Assembly (NCBI RefSeq): GCF_001881565.1
Contig: NZ_MPDJ01000010.1
Span: 1-64,000, forward strand
DNA length: 64,000 nt
Reading direction: 5' to 3'
DNA from: Eisenbergiella tayi
GTDB lineage: Bacteria > Bacillota > Clostridia > Lachnospirales > Lachnospiraceae
Both the position numbers and the translations under genes were made by a program. The notes under the pieces were generated by a model. It ran no database searches, had not been told where the DNA came from, and was given only the letters and a program-made list of their open reading frames with translations. Below are positions 41,013 through 50,858 of this stretch, in pieces (the first letter of the stretch is position 1; each line of letters begins with the position of its first letter).

Positions 41013-41342
41013 TTACCGCCATGTGTTCCAGAAGGGTTTCATAAAGGCGTAAACCGCCAGCGGAACTACTGCGGAATTTATGAGAGACATGATGATATCG
41101 CTGCCGAACAACGTAACATTCACCGCAAAGATAACCACTTCCGACAAACAAATTATATAAAAGCCTGTCTTACGACGGTTAAACAACAGGATGCTGACAC
41201 CTGCAATCTGAATCAGTTCAAGGATCATGCCGGCCGCTGCTGCAGAAGCATCTGCCAGCAGGAAGGTCCTTCCATAAAACAGAAAGGTCAAGATATCCAT
41301 AACCAGGACAATCCAGAGACAGATTTTCAGGCCTTTGGACAT
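41013..41342 (-). CDS. Hypothetical membrane protein, 109 residues
   Basis: A small protein with about four hydrophobic segments (ICLWIVLVMDILTFLFYG, GMILELIQIAGVSILLF, GFYIICLSEVVIFAVNV, and a C-terminal one). It was not recognised. Its ATG shares one base with the miaB stop (TGATG), so translation is coupled to miaB. It is last in the proB-to-miaB gene series. Confidence 0.75.
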   Translation of the reverse strand: MSKGLKICLWIVLVMDILTFLFYGRTFLLADASAAAAGMILELIQIAGVSILLFNRRKTGFYIICLSEVVIFAVNVTLFGSDIIMSLINSAVVPLAVYAFMKPFWNTWR

Positions 41343-42808
41343 CAGCCCTCACCTCCCGCCATTTCACCAAGGAAATAAAACCCTTTATATTCCTTCAGAT
41401 ATACCGGCACAATTCTGCCGATTAAGGAAGCATCTCCGGGGAAATGAACCAATGTATTGTTAGAAAGTCTGCCTGTGACCAAAGCGGAATCCTGTTCGTT
41501 CTGTTCTTCCACAAGAGCCTCCATAGTCAGGCCTGAAAGCAGCCTCACACGCTCTCTTGCCGTTTCCTGAACCGTCCTTAATACCCTGTCAAAGCCTTCC
41601 TTTACCACTTCCTCCGATACCTGGTTCTCCATGGCTGCGGCCGGAGTCCCTGTCCGTTTGGAATAAATAAAAGTAAAGGCATTGTCAAACTGAACCTTTT
41701 TGATAACATCTATTGTTTCATCCACATCCTCAGGTGTTTCACCGGGAAAGCCTACGATGATATCCGTGGTCAGAGCGATATCAGGCATGGCGGTGCGGAT
41801 TTTATCAACAAGCTCCAGATACTGCTCCTTGGTATACCGGCGGTTCATGGCCTGCAGGATCCTGGTGGAGCCTGACTGCAGAGGAAGGTGGAGGTGCCGG
41901 CATATCTTGGAGGAGGCGGCCATTACCTCAATCAGCTCATCTGATAGATCCTTGGGATGGGATGTCATAAAACGGATCCTCTGAAGTCCGTCTATTTTTT
42001 CCACCTCCCGGAGCAGCCCGGCAAAGCTCATGGGCTCCTCCAGATTTTTGCCGAAGGAATTCACATTCTGGCCGAGCAGCATGATTTCCACCACGCCGTC
42101 TGCCACCAGGTTTTCGATTTCCTTAATGATATCCTTCGGGCTGCGGCTTCTCTCCCGCCCTCTTACATAGGGTACAATACAATAGCTGCAGAAATTGTTG
42201 CAGCCAAACATGATATTGATTCCAGACTTAAAAGAATATTTTCTTTCTACCGGCAGATCTTCTACAATCTTATCCGTATTCTGCCAGATATCGACGATCA
42301 TTCCCTGCTGTTCCCAGGAAGAAGCCAGCAGCTCGGCAAACTTATATATGTTATGGGTACCAAAAATCAAATCCACAAAGCGATAGCTTTTCCGGATTTT
42401 TTCAATGGTTCCCGGTTCCTGCATCATACAGCCGCATAAGGCGATTTTCATATGCGGATTTTTTTTCTTAAGGCCGTTCAAATGTCCAAGGCGTCCATAA
42501 ACCCTCTGGTCCGCGTTGTCACGGACCGTACAGGTATTATAGATATCAAAATCAGCTTCTTCACTGTCCGTCAGCTGATAGCCCGCCTGCTCCAGAATGC
42601 CGGAAAGCTTTTCGGAATCTCTCGCGTTCATCTGACAGCCAAAGGTGGTCACACAGGCCGTCAGCTTCCTGCCAAGCCTCTTTTCCTCCTCCGACACAAA
42701 AACGCGGCATTTTTTCAGGAAGTAATATTGTCTGGCCGGCTCCTCAAGAGGCGGCTGTGAAGAAAGGTCAATGCTTTCCAGTATGTTATCTAAATTTTCG
42801 TTATTCAT
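41342..42808 (-). CDS. miaB: tRNA-2-methylthio-N6-dimethylallyladenosine synthase MiaB
   Basis: A 488-residue radical SAM methylthiotransferase acting on the i6A37 made by MiaA. The N-terminal cluster ligands are in TFGCQMNARDSE, CTVRDNAD and GCMMQEP; the radical SAM motif is GCNNFCSYCIVPYVRGRE; a C-terminal TRAM domain follows (about residues 420-480). Length matches Gram-positive MiaB. It is 10 bp after pepT. Confidence 0.96.
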   Translation of the reverse strand: MNNENLDNILESIDLSSQPPLEEPARQYYFLKKCRVFVSEEEKRLGRKLTACVTTFGCQMNARDSEKLSGILEQAGYQLTDSEEADFDIYNTCTVRDNADQRVYGRLGHLNGLKKKNPHMKIALCGCMMQEPGTIEKIRKSYRFVDLIFGTHNIYKFAELLASSWEQQGMIVDIWQNTDKIVEDLPVERKYSFKSGINIMFGCNNFCSYCIVPYVRGRERSRSPKDIIKEIENLVADGVVEIMLLGQNVNSFGKNLEEPMSFAGLLREVEKIDGLQRIRFMTSHPKDLSDELIEVMAASSKICRHLHLPLQSGSTRILQAMNRRYTKEQYLELVDKIRTAMPDIALTTDIIVGFPGETPEDVDETIDVIKKVQFDNAFTFIYSKRTGTPAAAMENQVSEEVVKEGFDRVLRTVQETARERVRLLSGLTMEALVEEQNEQDSALVTGRLSNNTLVHFPGDASLIGRIVPVYLKEYKGFYFLGEMAGGEG

Positions 42809-42818
42809 CCTTTGTTCC

Positions 42819-44081
42819 TTACTTTATTTTCTTTTCGATGCCATGCTCCGCGTACAGCGAAATAATATTCAGAATTATTTCCACGCACTTTTCCATGGAT
42901 TCTATACATACATATTCATATCTTCCATGGTAATTCATTCCGCCGGTACACAGATTAGGGCAGGGAAGACCCATAAAGGAGAGCCTGGAGCCGTCCGTAC
43001 CTCCCCGAATGGGGGCGATGAGCGGCGTAACACCGGCTTCTTCCATCGCTTTCACAGCGGTATCAATCAAATGGGCGTTTTCCGGATAAATCTTTTCTTT
43101 CATATTGTAGTAGCTGTCCTGCATTTCCACAGTGAAAATTTCTTTTCCATATTTCTTATTGAGGAAATCGGCGGTCTCTCTGAAATAGGCTTTTTTCTTC
43201 TCAAACAATTCTCTGGCATGATCACGGATAATATAATCTACCTGCGCACTTTCTACAGTTCCTGTCATTCTGTCCGCATGATAAAAACCTTCATAGCCTT
43301 CTGTAGCCGCCGGGGTTTCAAATACCGGCAGAAGGGACTGGAACTCCTGGGCAAGCAGGATGGCATTCAGCATTTTATTTTTAGCACTGCCCGGATGTAC
43401 GCTGTATCCATTGACATGCAGCCTTGCACCGGCCGCGTTGAAGCTTTCGTATTCCAGCTCTCCCAGCGCGCCGCCGTCCACAGTATAGGCATAGTCCGCC
43501 TGAAATCCTTCCACGTCAAAATGATCCACCCCTCTTCCCACTTCTTCATCAGGAGTAAAGGCTATCCGGATGGTGCCGTGTTCCTTTTCCGGATGGGCGA
43601 GCAGCGTTTGGGCCATTGTCATGATTTCCGCAACTCCTGCTTTATCGTCTGCGCCTAAAAGAGTGGTTCCATCCGTAACAATCAGCTTTTTCCCTTCATA
43701 TTCCAGAAGCTCCGGATTTTCCTCAACGGGAAGAATAATATTCAGTTCCTGATTCAGGACAATGTCCTTCCCATCATAATTTTCCACAATGCGGGGCTTG
43801 ACATCCTTACCGCTTACAGCCGGGGAAGTATCCATATGGGCGATGAATCCGATAACCGGAACCTCTTTTCCTCCCTCCTTCAGAGTGGAAGGAATGGTGG
43901 CATATACATAGCCGTACTCTTCATCCATCCTCACATCAGAGGCGCCCATTTCCTTAAGTTCTCCCACCAGCAGACGGGCCAGGTCTTTTTGCTTTTCCGT
44001 ACTGGGAGAGGTGGTGCTGTCCTCGTCCGACTGGGTATCGATTGTTACATATTTTAAAAATTTATCAACTACTGTGCTCAT
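42819..44081 (-). CDS. pepT: Peptidase T (tripeptidase)
   Basis: A 420-residue M20-family dizinc aminopeptidase that removes N-terminal residues from tripeptides. Conserved zinc and catalytic elements are AHMDTSPAV, TLLGADDKAGVAE, FTPDEEVGRGVDHF and the late RGGTDGSRLSFMG. It has no signal peptide and is cytoplasmic. AGGAGG precedes the ATG. It lies between proA and miaB. Confidence 0.96.
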   Translation of the reverse strand: MSTVVDKFLKYVTIDTQSDEDSTTSPSTEKQKDLARLLVGELKEMGASDVRMDEEYGYVYATIPSTLKEGGKEVPVIGFIAHMDTSPAVSGKDVKPRIVENYDGKDIVLNQELNIILPVEENPELLEYEGKKLIVTDGTTLLGADDKAGVAEIMTMAQTLLAHPEKEHGTIRIAFTPDEEVGRGVDHFDVEGFQADYAYTVDGGALGELEYESFNAAGARLHVNGYSVHPGSAKNKMLNAILLAQEFQSLLPVFETPAATEGYEGFYHADRMTGTVESAQVDYIIRDHARELFEKKKAYFRETADFLNKKYGKEIFTVEMQDSYYNMKEKIYPENAHLIDTAVKAMEEAGVTPLIAPIRGGTDGSRLSFMGLPCPNLCTGGMNYHGRYEYVCIESMEKCVEIILNIISLYAEHGIEKKIK

Positions 44082-44132
44082 ATTTAAACCTCCTGCTGCT
44101 TTCCTTCCCGCGTGCGGCGGGGTATTTGACTG

Positions 44133-45377
44133 TTAAGGCCGGATTTGGCCGTTTCCTCGTATTGCATATTTATAGGTAGTCAGCTCCTTCAGCCCCATAG
44201 GTCCTCTTGCATGGAGTTTCTGGGTGCTGATGCCGATCTCAGCCCCGAAGCCGAATTCAAAACCATCGGTAAAACGGGTGGAGGCGTTCACATAAACGCA
44301 GGCAGAATCGACCTCATTTAAAAACCGCTCTGCATTTTCCGCATTTTCCGTGAGAATGGAATCGGAATGCCCGGTATTATAACGGTTAATATGGGCAATT
44401 GCCTCATCCAAACTGTCCACGGTCTTTACGGAAAGGATATAATCCAGATATTCTTTTCCGAAATCCTCCTGCGCGGCAGGAACCGCTCCCGGCACACAAA
44501 GCAATGTCCGTTCGTCTCCTTTGATCTTCACGTTCGCCTGCTGAAGCGCTTCGGCAAGCGCAGGCATGATTTTTTCCCTGATTTTTTCATGTATCACAAG
44601 GGATTCACAGGCGTTGCATACCCCGATACGCTGGGTTTTGGCATTCAGTATAATGGGGATCACCTTTTCCATATCCGCGAATTCATCCACGTAAATATGG
44701 CAGTTCCCCGTACCTGTTTCAATCACCGGCACCGTACTGTTTTCCACTACGGCACGGATAAGGCCGGCACCGCCTCTGGGAATCAGCACATCCACATATT
44801 CATTTAATTTCATGAAACGGGAAGTGGTTTCCCGGTCTGTGTCTGTAATCAATTGGATGGCATCCGCACAGGCCCCGGCTTCCGTAAGGGATCTCCGGAT
44901 GCTTTCCGTGATGGCTGTATTCGAGTCAATGGCATCGCTTCCGCCCTTCAGTATACAGGCGTTTCCCGCTTTAAAACAAAGCCCGAAGGCATCTCCCGTA
45001 ACATTGGGACGGGATTCGTAAATAATGCCGATCACTCCCAGGGGGACGCGGCGTTTTTCGATTTCCAGCCCATTGGGACGGGTAAAATGTTCAAGCACCT
45101 CTCCCAGCGGATCCGGAAGACCGCAAATCTGAAGCAGGCCTTCCGCCATGGCTTCCATTCTGGCATCCGTCAGCCTCAGCCTGTCCACCATTCCCGGATG
45201 CATGCCGCCCCTCTCCGCTCGTTCCACATCCCGTGCATTGGCGGCAAGAATAGCGGCCTTATCACGGAGCAGCCCTTCAGCAACAGCCTTCAGAGAGGCA
45301 TTCTTATCCTCAGCAGTCATTTTCTGTACTTCATATTTTGCAGCGACGGCCGCTCTTCCCATTTCAGTCAGATCCAT
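44133..45377 (-). CDS. proA: Gamma-glutamyl phosphate reductase
   Basis: A 414-residue aldehyde-dehydrogenase-fold enzyme that reduces glutamyl phosphate, the second step of proline synthesis. It shows the signature GVCNACESLVIHE with the catalytic Cys, YESRPNVTGDAFGLCFK and the end GPMGLKELTTYKYAIRG. Its partner proB lies upstream with two genes between them, so the pair is not directly adjacent. Confidence 0.97.
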   Translation of the reverse strand: MDLTEMGRAAVAAKYEVQKMTAEDKNASLKAVAEGLLRDKAAILAANARDVERAERGGMHPGMVDRLRLTDARMEAMAEGLLQICGLPDPLGEVLEHFTRPNGLEIEKRRVPLGVIGIIYESRPNVTGDAFGLCFKAGNACILKGGSDAIDSNTAITESIRRSLTEAGACADAIQLITDTDRETTSRFMKLNEYVDVLIPRGGAGLIRAVVENSTVPVIETGTGNCHIYVDEFADMEKVIPIILNAKTQRIGVCNACESLVIHEKIREKIMPALAEALQQANVKIKGDERTLLCVPGAVPAAQEDFGKEYLDYILSVKTVDSLDEAIAHINRYNTGHSDSILTENAENAERFLNEVDSACVYVNASTRFTDGFEFGFGAEIGISTQKLHARGPMGLKELTTYKYAIRGNGQIRP

Positions 45378-45410
45378 ACATTTCCCTCACCTTCCGCCTT
45401 ACCGGCTGAT

Positions 45411-46004
45411 CTAAATCCATCCCTCTTCTGTCAGAATACGGTCCGGGCGTACATCGGTTTCTTCCTCAGGCAGTTCCGGAAGCACCTGGCAGTTAAAACA
45501 GACAGCTATTTTTACCGCAGAACAGGCATTTTGGAGAAATTGATCATAAAAGCCTCCTCCGTAACCCAGCCTGCGCCGCTCCCTGTCAAAAGCGGTTCCG
45601 GGCATGAGTATCAAATCCTTCCCGGAGCTTCCTTCCCAGCTTCTTCCTTCCGTTATTCCCGGTTCCGGGATTCCCTGGTATCCTTTCACCAGTTCATCCC
45701 TGCAGAATACCCGGTAAAAGGTCATTGTTTTCTTTTTCCCGCCCGCCGTGGTTTCCGGCTCTGGGCTATCTTCTATTTTAGGACAGAAAACCTGCTTTCC
45801 GTCCCTCCAGGCCTGTTCCATGATTTCATAGGTCGGCACCTCATCCCGGTAAGAAGCATATATCAGTATCCGCTCCGCATTCCGGTAGGCCCTGTCGGCA
45901 AAAAGCAGCCCGGCGATCCGCCGGCCCGCATCGGTCCGTTCCTCCATGGTCATTCCGGACCGTCTGCACAATGCTTCTTTGCGGCATTCCTTTTTATTCA
46001 GCAT
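45411..46004 (-). CDS. yqgN: 5-formyltetrahydrofolate cyclo-ligase
   Basis: A 197-residue ATP-dependent enzyme converting 5-formyl- to 5,10-methenyl-tetrahydrofolate. Conserved parts are the N-terminal KKECRKEALCRR, the ATP region and the signature LILMPGTAFDRERRRLGYGGGFYDQFL. The start at 46004 lies inside the end of the DUF896 gene, 11 bp from its stop; a longer frame to 46040 is less likely. A GGGG ribosome site is weak, as expected for coupled translation. Confidence 0.92.
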   Translation of the reverse strand: MLNKKECRKEALCRRSGMTMEERTDAGRRIAGLLFADRAYRNAERILIYASYRDEVPTYEIMEQAWRDGKQVFCPKIEDSPEPETTAGGKKKTMTFYRVFCRDELVKGYQGIPEPGITEGRSWEGSSGKDLILMPGTAFDRERRRLGYGGGFYDQFLQNACSAVKIAVCFNCQVLPELPEEETDVRPDRILTEEGWI

Positions 46005-46218
46005 TCTTTTTCCCCAGGTTGGTGATGGAGCCGTCTTCATTCTGGATATTAATGTTATTCAGCTGAGAGCGCAGATTAACTTTTACACTGTTGATATATT
46101 CCTTACGCAGCCGGGCCTGCTCATCCTTTTCTTCCGCGCTCAGGCCTTCCGCCTGGGATTTATGGTACAGTTCATTGATTCTCTTTATTTTTTCATCCAT
46201 TGTCATCGGTTCTGCCAT
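45994..46218 (-). CDS. DUF896 small protein
   Basis: A 74-residue protein of the YnzC/DUF896 family. It has a helical hairpin (MDEKIKRINELYHKSQAEGLSAEEKDEQARLRKEYI region, residues 7-42) and a tail with VNLRSQLNNINI. Family function is unknown; some members are SOS-related in Bacillus. The end overlaps the folate enzyme start. Confidence 0.9.
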   Translation of the reverse strand: MAEPMTMDEKIKRINELYHKSQAEGLSAEEKDEQARLRKEYINSVKVNLRSQLNNINIQNEDGSITNLGKKNAE

Positions 46219-46240
46219 GGCAATCCACTCCCGTCGGTTT

Positions 46241-47101
46241 TTATTTATTCAGTTTGCTTACAAAGCCGGGAAGATCAAAATTTTCATCCCTTTTGGCAAC
46301 AAACAGGGTTCCGTAATTTCTGCCGTCCATCAGCCTATGTATAATACGGATATCCCGGCTGTTGGCAATCAGCATGTCCGCTCCCGCCTTTGTGGCTATT
46401 TTGGCGGCGGTAAGCTTGGTATTCATGCCTCCGGTGCCCACATTGCTTCCTGTGCTGCCCTTACCCATATCCATATAGGTATCATTCAGTTCTTCCACGA
46501 TTTCCACAAATTTGGCCTCGGGGTTCTTCCGGGGATCGTCGGTATAAAGGCCGTCGATATCGGAAAGCAGGATCAGCAGATCCGCCCCTATCAGCGCCGC
46601 AACGATGGCGGACAGTGTATCATTGTCCATTTCCAGCTCATAGGTAGCTACCGTATCATTTTCATTGACTACCGGTATCACCCCCATCTGCAGAAGCTGT
46701 GAAAAGGTATTGTGGGCGTTATAACGGTTAAGGTTATCCACGATTGTATTTTTGGTCATGAGGATCTGGGCCGTCACCTGATTATACTCGGAAAAAATAC
46801 GCTGGTAGGTCATCATGAGCCGGGACTGTCCTATGGCGGCACAGGCCTGCTTCATAGCTATGCGGTTATGCTCCGTGATGTCCTCTTCCTTCAGATTCAT
46901 CGCCTTTTTCCCCTGGGCGATGGCTCCTGATGTAACAAGCACCACTTCCTTACCCTGGTTTTTCAGATTGCACAGTTCTCTGACCAGGACCTCCAGTTTA
47001 ATATAATCCAGCTCTCCTGTCTCAGGATGCTGGAGGGATGAAGATCCTATTTTTACGACAATTCTCTTTTTATCCTTTAGTTTTTCGCGATACTGCTCCA
47101 C
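46241..47101 (-). CDS. proB: Glutamate 5-kinase
   Basis: A 286-residue amino acid kinase that starts proline synthesis. It has the phosphate site KIGSSSLQHPETGELD, VTSGAIAQGKK and the substrate region VPVVNENDTVATYELE. It lacks the C-terminal PUA domain of the E. coli enzyme (367 residues), a form seen in many Gram-positive bacteria. The start is GTG at 47101 with GGAGG eight bases upstream. It is first of the series proB, DUF896, folate cyclo-ligase, proA, pepT, miaB. Confidence 0.96.
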   Translation of the reverse strand: MEQYREKLKDKKRIVVKIGSSSLQHPETGELDYIKLEVLVRELCNLKNQGKEVVLVTSGAIAQGKKAMNLKEEDITEHNRIAMKQACAAIGQSRLMMTYQRIFSEYNQVTAQILMTKNTIVDNLNRYNAHNTFSQLLQMGVIPVVNENDTVATYELEMDNDTLSAIVAALIGADLLILLSDIDGLYTDDPRKNPEAKFVEIVEELNDTYMDMGKGSTGSNVGTGGMNTKLTAAKIATKAGADMLIANSRDIRIIHRLMDGRNYGTLFVAKRDENFDLPGFVSKLNK

Positions 47102-47144
47102 TTAACCGTCCTCCGTTGCGTTTATCTCAAGTCTTCCCATTATT

Positions 47145-48767
47145 TTATATAATTTTAAAACGTTTCGCAATAGCTTCAGCGATTTTCATGCCGTCTATGG
47201 CGGCGGATGTGATGCCGCCCGCGTAGCCGGCCCCTTCCCCGCAGGGGTACAGCCCCTTTATCGTTGACTGAAAATCATCCTGCCGTGTAATACGCACAGG
47301 CGATGATGTCCTGCTTTCCACACCGGCAAGACATACCGCATCATCCGCAAAACCGGGAATCATTCTGTCAAAGACTTCCATTCCTTCCATAAAGGCCTTT
47401 CTCAGCGGCGCGGGAAATAACGGCCGCAGATCGGCAAAGATATATTCCCCTTTCATACAGGGAAGAAAATCCGCGGGAACCCTCTGATTTTTTTGTCCCT
47501 TCGGTTTTTCGGCAAACTCTCCATATCTTTGTACCGGAATCCGCCCTCCGCCAATATTCCAGGCTTTTTCCTCGAGCATGCGCTGAAAAGCGATGCCTGC
47601 CAGCGGTCCCCCGGAAGAACCGGCATATAATTGGAAATCCTCCGGTGTGACTGTCACTATGATGGCGCTGTTGGCATTTTTCCCGTCCCGCCGGCTGTAG
47701 CTCATGCCGTTAACCGCAAGCCTTCCTTCTTCGCTGCTGGCATTGACTACATAACCTCCCGGACACATACAGAAGGAATATACGCCCCTGCCCTCTTCTG
47801 TCTTTGCCGTCAGTTTATAGGAGGCAGGAGGAAGCTGCTCCGGCCACTCGTCCGCATACTGCGACAGATTGATCAGCGCCTGTGGATGCTCCACACGCAG
47901 GCCTACGGCAAAAGATTTTGCCTCCATGGGAATTTGCTTTTGTTCCAGCATTTCAAAGGTATCTCTGGCACTATGGCCAATGGCAAGAATCACTGCTTCC
48001 GAAAGGAATTCCCGCCCGTCGGCGCACGTTACCCCGATTATCTCATCCTTTTCCAGAAGGAGCTGATCCACACGTGCATTAAAATAGACTTCTCCGCCCC
48101 AGGACAGGATTTGCTCACGCATGTTCTTCACTACTTCAGAAAGGATATCCGTTCCGATATGAGGCTTGTTTTCATACAGGATCCGGGATGGAGCCCCATG
48201 CTCTACCAGGATGCGGAGCACTTCGCCGCTTCTTCCTTCTTTATCTTTAATCAGCGTATTCAGTTTCCCATCGGAAAAGGTTCCCGCTCCGCCTTCCCCG
48301 AACTGCACGTTGGAATCAGGCAGACAGGGGCCTCCTCCCCAGAAATTCTCCACATCCCTGGTTCTGGACTGCACATCCTTTCCCCGTTCCAGCAGGATGG
48401 GGCGGTATCCGGCCCTTGCCAGCAGATATCCGCAGAAAAGCCCCGCGGGTCCCATCCCGATAATGACCGGGCGGTGCCTTGCGCTTTGCGTTCCAGGTTC
48501 CGGGAAGCGGTAAACGACAGGCTTCACCAGGGAAACACTATTATTGCGGCACCTTCGAATCACATTTTCCTCACTGCCATTTTTCAGCGTTACGTCCACT
48601 ACATAGGAAAACCATATCTCCGGCTTCTTTCTGGCATCTATGGACTGCTTCACCACATTGCAGGAAGCGATCTGTTCCGGGGCAAGACGCAGGATTTTGG
48701 CGGCTTTTTCTTCCACCGCCTCCGGCGTATGGCCCGGTTTCAGTTTCATCTGCTGTATCCTAATCAT
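47145..48767 (-). CDS. FAD-dependent oxidoreductase (large NAD(FAD)-utilising dehydrogenase family)
   Basis: A 540-residue flavoprotein. The N-terminal 80 residues are a small alpha/beta domain (MIRIQQMKLKPGHTPEAVEE), followed by the FAD-binding GxGxxG site (PVIIGMGPAGLFCGYLLARAGY) and the C-terminal FAD motif GLYPCGEGAGYAGGITSAAIDG. The family is widespread in Firmicutes and the substrate is unknown. The start at 48767 has GAGAGG upstream and overlaps the preceding flavoprotein gene by 8 bp; an in-frame extension to 48977 is unlikely. Confidence 0.88.
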   Translation of the reverse strand: MIRIQQMKLKPGHTPEAVEEKAAKILRLAPEQIASCNVVKQSIDARKKPEIWFSYVVDVTLKNGSEENVIRRCRNNSVSLVKPVVYRFPEPGTQSARHRPVIIGMGPAGLFCGYLLARAGYRPILLERGKDVQSRTRDVENFWGGGPCLPDSNVQFGEGGAGTFSDGKLNTLIKDKEGRSGEVLRILVEHGAPSRILYENKPHIGTDILSEVVKNMREQILSWGGEVYFNARVDQLLLEKDEIIGVTCADGREFLSEAVILAIGHSARDTFEMLEQKQIPMEAKSFAVGLRVEHPQALINLSQYADEWPEQLPPASYKLTAKTEEGRGVYSFCMCPGGYVVNASSEEGRLAVNGMSYSRRDGKNANSAIIVTVTPEDFQLYAGSSGGPLAGIAFQRMLEEKAWNIGGGRIPVQRYGEFAEKPKGQKNQRVPADFLPCMKGEYIFADLRPLFPAPLRKAFMEGMEVFDRMIPGFADDAVCLAGVESRTSSPVRITRQDDFQSTIKGLYPCGEGAGYAGGITSAAIDGMKIAEAIAKRFKII

Positions 48768-50058
48768 ATTTTTTCCTCTCAGTCCTGATTGAAAGCGCTG
48801 CCGCCTGTCCCGCAAGATACCCGCTTGTCCAGGCCCACTGGAGATTATAACCGCCGCATCTGCCGTCCACATCCAGCAGCTCTCCTGCAAGATATAAGCC
48901 CGGGCAGCAGCGGGATTCCATCTGAGAATCCACTTCCGTAAGTGGCACGCCTCCGGCACACACCTGGGCATTGGCAAAGGGATTGGAAGCGGTCACCGTC
49001 ACCTCAAAATTCCGCAGCATGAAAAAAACTTTTTCCACGGCAGGAAATGTCTCGGACGAGACAGTATCTTCACCATGCAGCCCGTTCAGCTTCCACATTG
49101 TCTGGATTATTTTTTTATTTACCAGACCGTTAAACAGCACTTCCATGTTTCTTTGGCGGCAATCCCTGCATTTTTTCTTTATGAGGGCCTGCCAGTCATC
49201 GTCTTTGTCCCGGAAGCCAGGCAGAAAATCAATGGTGGCTTTCACCTTACGCCCCTGGGAAAGCGCCGCTGATGCGAATCTGCTCAGCTGGAATACCGGA
49301 ATTCCTGAAATCCCGTAATCCGTCAGCTGAAGCTCTCCCTGTTCTTCATATTCTTCTTTCTTTCCTTTTCCTTCTATGGTAAGAAGGATACCGGCCTCTG
49401 TCCGCACACCGGCAAGCCCTTTCCAGAAGTTTCCGGCACAGCGCAGCTGTACCAGAGCCGGGAGCGGAGTTATCAGAGTATGTCCGAAGCCTTTGGCAAG
49501 CTCGTAGCCTCCCAAATCGGCATTTTTTTCGCCTGCCGCACTTCCACAGGAAAGAATAAGCCGCCTGCAAAAATAGCTCTCATCGGGAGTCTGCACATAA
49601 AAACCAGCATTACGTCCTTCCCTTCGGTACGCTGCCCGCTCCACCCTGCATTCCGTAACTGTATGTACTTTCCGTTCCTCCAGTGCAAAACGCAGGGTGT
49701 CCAGCACTGTTGCCGCCTGGCCTGAAAGAGGATATACATAGCCGTTTCTGTCCGTTACCAGCATTCCCAGCCGTTCGAATTGCTTAAGAGTATCCTCCGC
49801 GCCGAACCGGGCAAAAAAAGAAGCCAGCAGCTCCGGGTTCCGGCTTCTGTAAAAAAGCCCGGGTTTTTCCACGGAAAAAGACAGGTTGGTTAAATTACAT
49901 TTCCCATTCCCTGTCGCCAGCAGTTTTTTTCCCACTCTATCCTTTTTTTCGAAAATTATGATTTCACAGGGCCGCCCCTTCACACTGTCAGCCGCCGCGA
50001 CAGCCGCCATCAGGCCGGACGCGCCGCCGCCTATAATACCAATATCTATTCTCTGCAT
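48760..50058 (-). CDS. HI0933/YhiN-family flavoprotein
   Basis: A 432-residue flavoprotein of the HI0933 family (aminoacetone oxidase-like). It has the N-terminal dinucleotide site IGIIGGGASGLMAAVAAA, the conserved KVGKKLLATGNGKCNLTN stretch, and the C-terminal FAD motif LYLAGELLDVDGRCGGYNLQWAWTSG. Its reaction is not established. It is translationally coupled to the next flavoprotein gene. Confidence 0.9.
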   Translation of the reverse strand: MQRIDIGIIGGGASGLMAAVAAADSVKGRPCEIIIFEKKDRVGKKLLATGNGKCNLTNLSFSVEKPGLFYRSRNPELLASFFARFGAEDTLKQFERLGMLVTDRNGYVYPLSGQAATVLDTLRFALEERKVHTVTECRVERAAYRREGRNAGFYVQTPDESYFCRRLILSCGSAAGEKNADLGGYELAKGFGHTLITPLPALVQLRCAGNFWKGLAGVRTEAGILLTIEGKGKKEEYEEQGELQLTDYGISGIPVFQLSRFASAALSQGRKVKATIDFLPGFRDKDDDWQALIKKKCRDCRQRNMEVLFNGLVNKKIIQTMWKLNGLHGEDTVSSETFPAVEKVFFMLRNFEVTVTASNPFANAQVCAGGVPLTEVDSQMESRCCPGLYLAGELLDVDGRCGGYNLQWAWTSGYLAGQAAALSIRTERKKYD

Positions 50059-50098
50059 GGATACCGATTCCTGTCCTCAAATTATTCCCATTATAATA

Positions 50099-50743
50099 CT
50101 AACTGGAATAAGACTCAAGGAAATTATACAGTTCGGCCTCACTTCCCACATATTTGAACTGAAGTATTTCCTTCGCCAATTCAGCGGAAAGACTCTGCAG
50201 CGGGATTCCTGTAGACATATACTTTGTCTTTTTATCCGCTTCATAAACCACTACATAGTTATTTTCCACGGCCAGGTAGAACTCGGTACATTTCTTTTTG
50301 CTTTCATAATTTTTCTGGATAACCACTTCCTGTGCGGAAAACTTCTGAACATCCAGCGAAAGGAAACCCTTATTCAGGTCATTCAAAGATGGCGATTCCG
50401 AATAACTGTTCATCGCCGAAAGAAATTCGTCTCTGTCCATTCCGATATACTGCTCCGGTATCGGACTTTCCTCCTCTTCCCTGCTGGAATCAGTCAGATC
50501 CAGGCTTTTTACGACAAAACGGGTATCGCATGTAATCACCGCCCCGCCGGTACCCAGCGCCTCCATACTTTCCTGGTTTTCCGCCGTGTCCCCGTTTCCG
50601 CCATCCTGCACATACTGCTGTTCCTGTTTGGCATTCTGGCTTGGATAAAAGAAATCATGAAGCTTTACAGAGGCCAGAAAGCCTACAGCAAGCATCAGAA
50701 TAGGATAAATAATATATATGCTGATTTTTTTCCACAAACGCAT
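50099..50743 (-). CDS. Membrane-anchored hypothetical protein, BofC-like in layout
   Basis: A 214-residue protein with one N-terminal helix (residues 6-27, ISIYIIYPILMLAVGFLASV) and an extracytoplasmic part. The segment from CDTRFVVKSLDL to FLSLDV and the tail STGIPLQSLSAELAKEILQFKYV resemble the architecture of BofC-type forespore proteins, but this is a weak resemblance judged by eye. AGGAGG precedes the ATG. It lies between the flippase and two flavoproteins. Confidence 0.7.
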   Translation of the reverse strand: MRLWKKISIYIIYPILMLAVGFLASVKLHDFFYPSQNAKQEQQYVQDGGNGDTAENQESMEALGTGGAVITCDTRFVVKSLDLTDSSREEEESPIPEQYIGMDRDEFLSAMNSYSESPSLNDLNKGFLSLDVQKFSAQEVVIQKNYESKKKCTEFYLAVENNYVVVYEADKKTKYMSTGIPLQSLSAELAKEILQFKYVGSEAELYNFLESYSS

Positions 50744-50811
50744 AAGAACCTCCTGCTCTTACTGTCCCTTTTGTATCAAGTATCAGCATTTTTTTAATTA
50801 TTTATACAAAA

Positions 50812-50834
50812 GACAGCCGCAAACAGCGGCTGTC
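50812..50834 (-). terminator. Terminator after the flippase gene
   Basis: GACAGCCGC and GCGGCTGTC form a perfect 9-bp stem around 5 bases; on the minus strand TTTTG follows. Confidence 0.85.
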
Positions 50835-50858
50835 CCTCAAATTTCCCGTCCATTCCGG

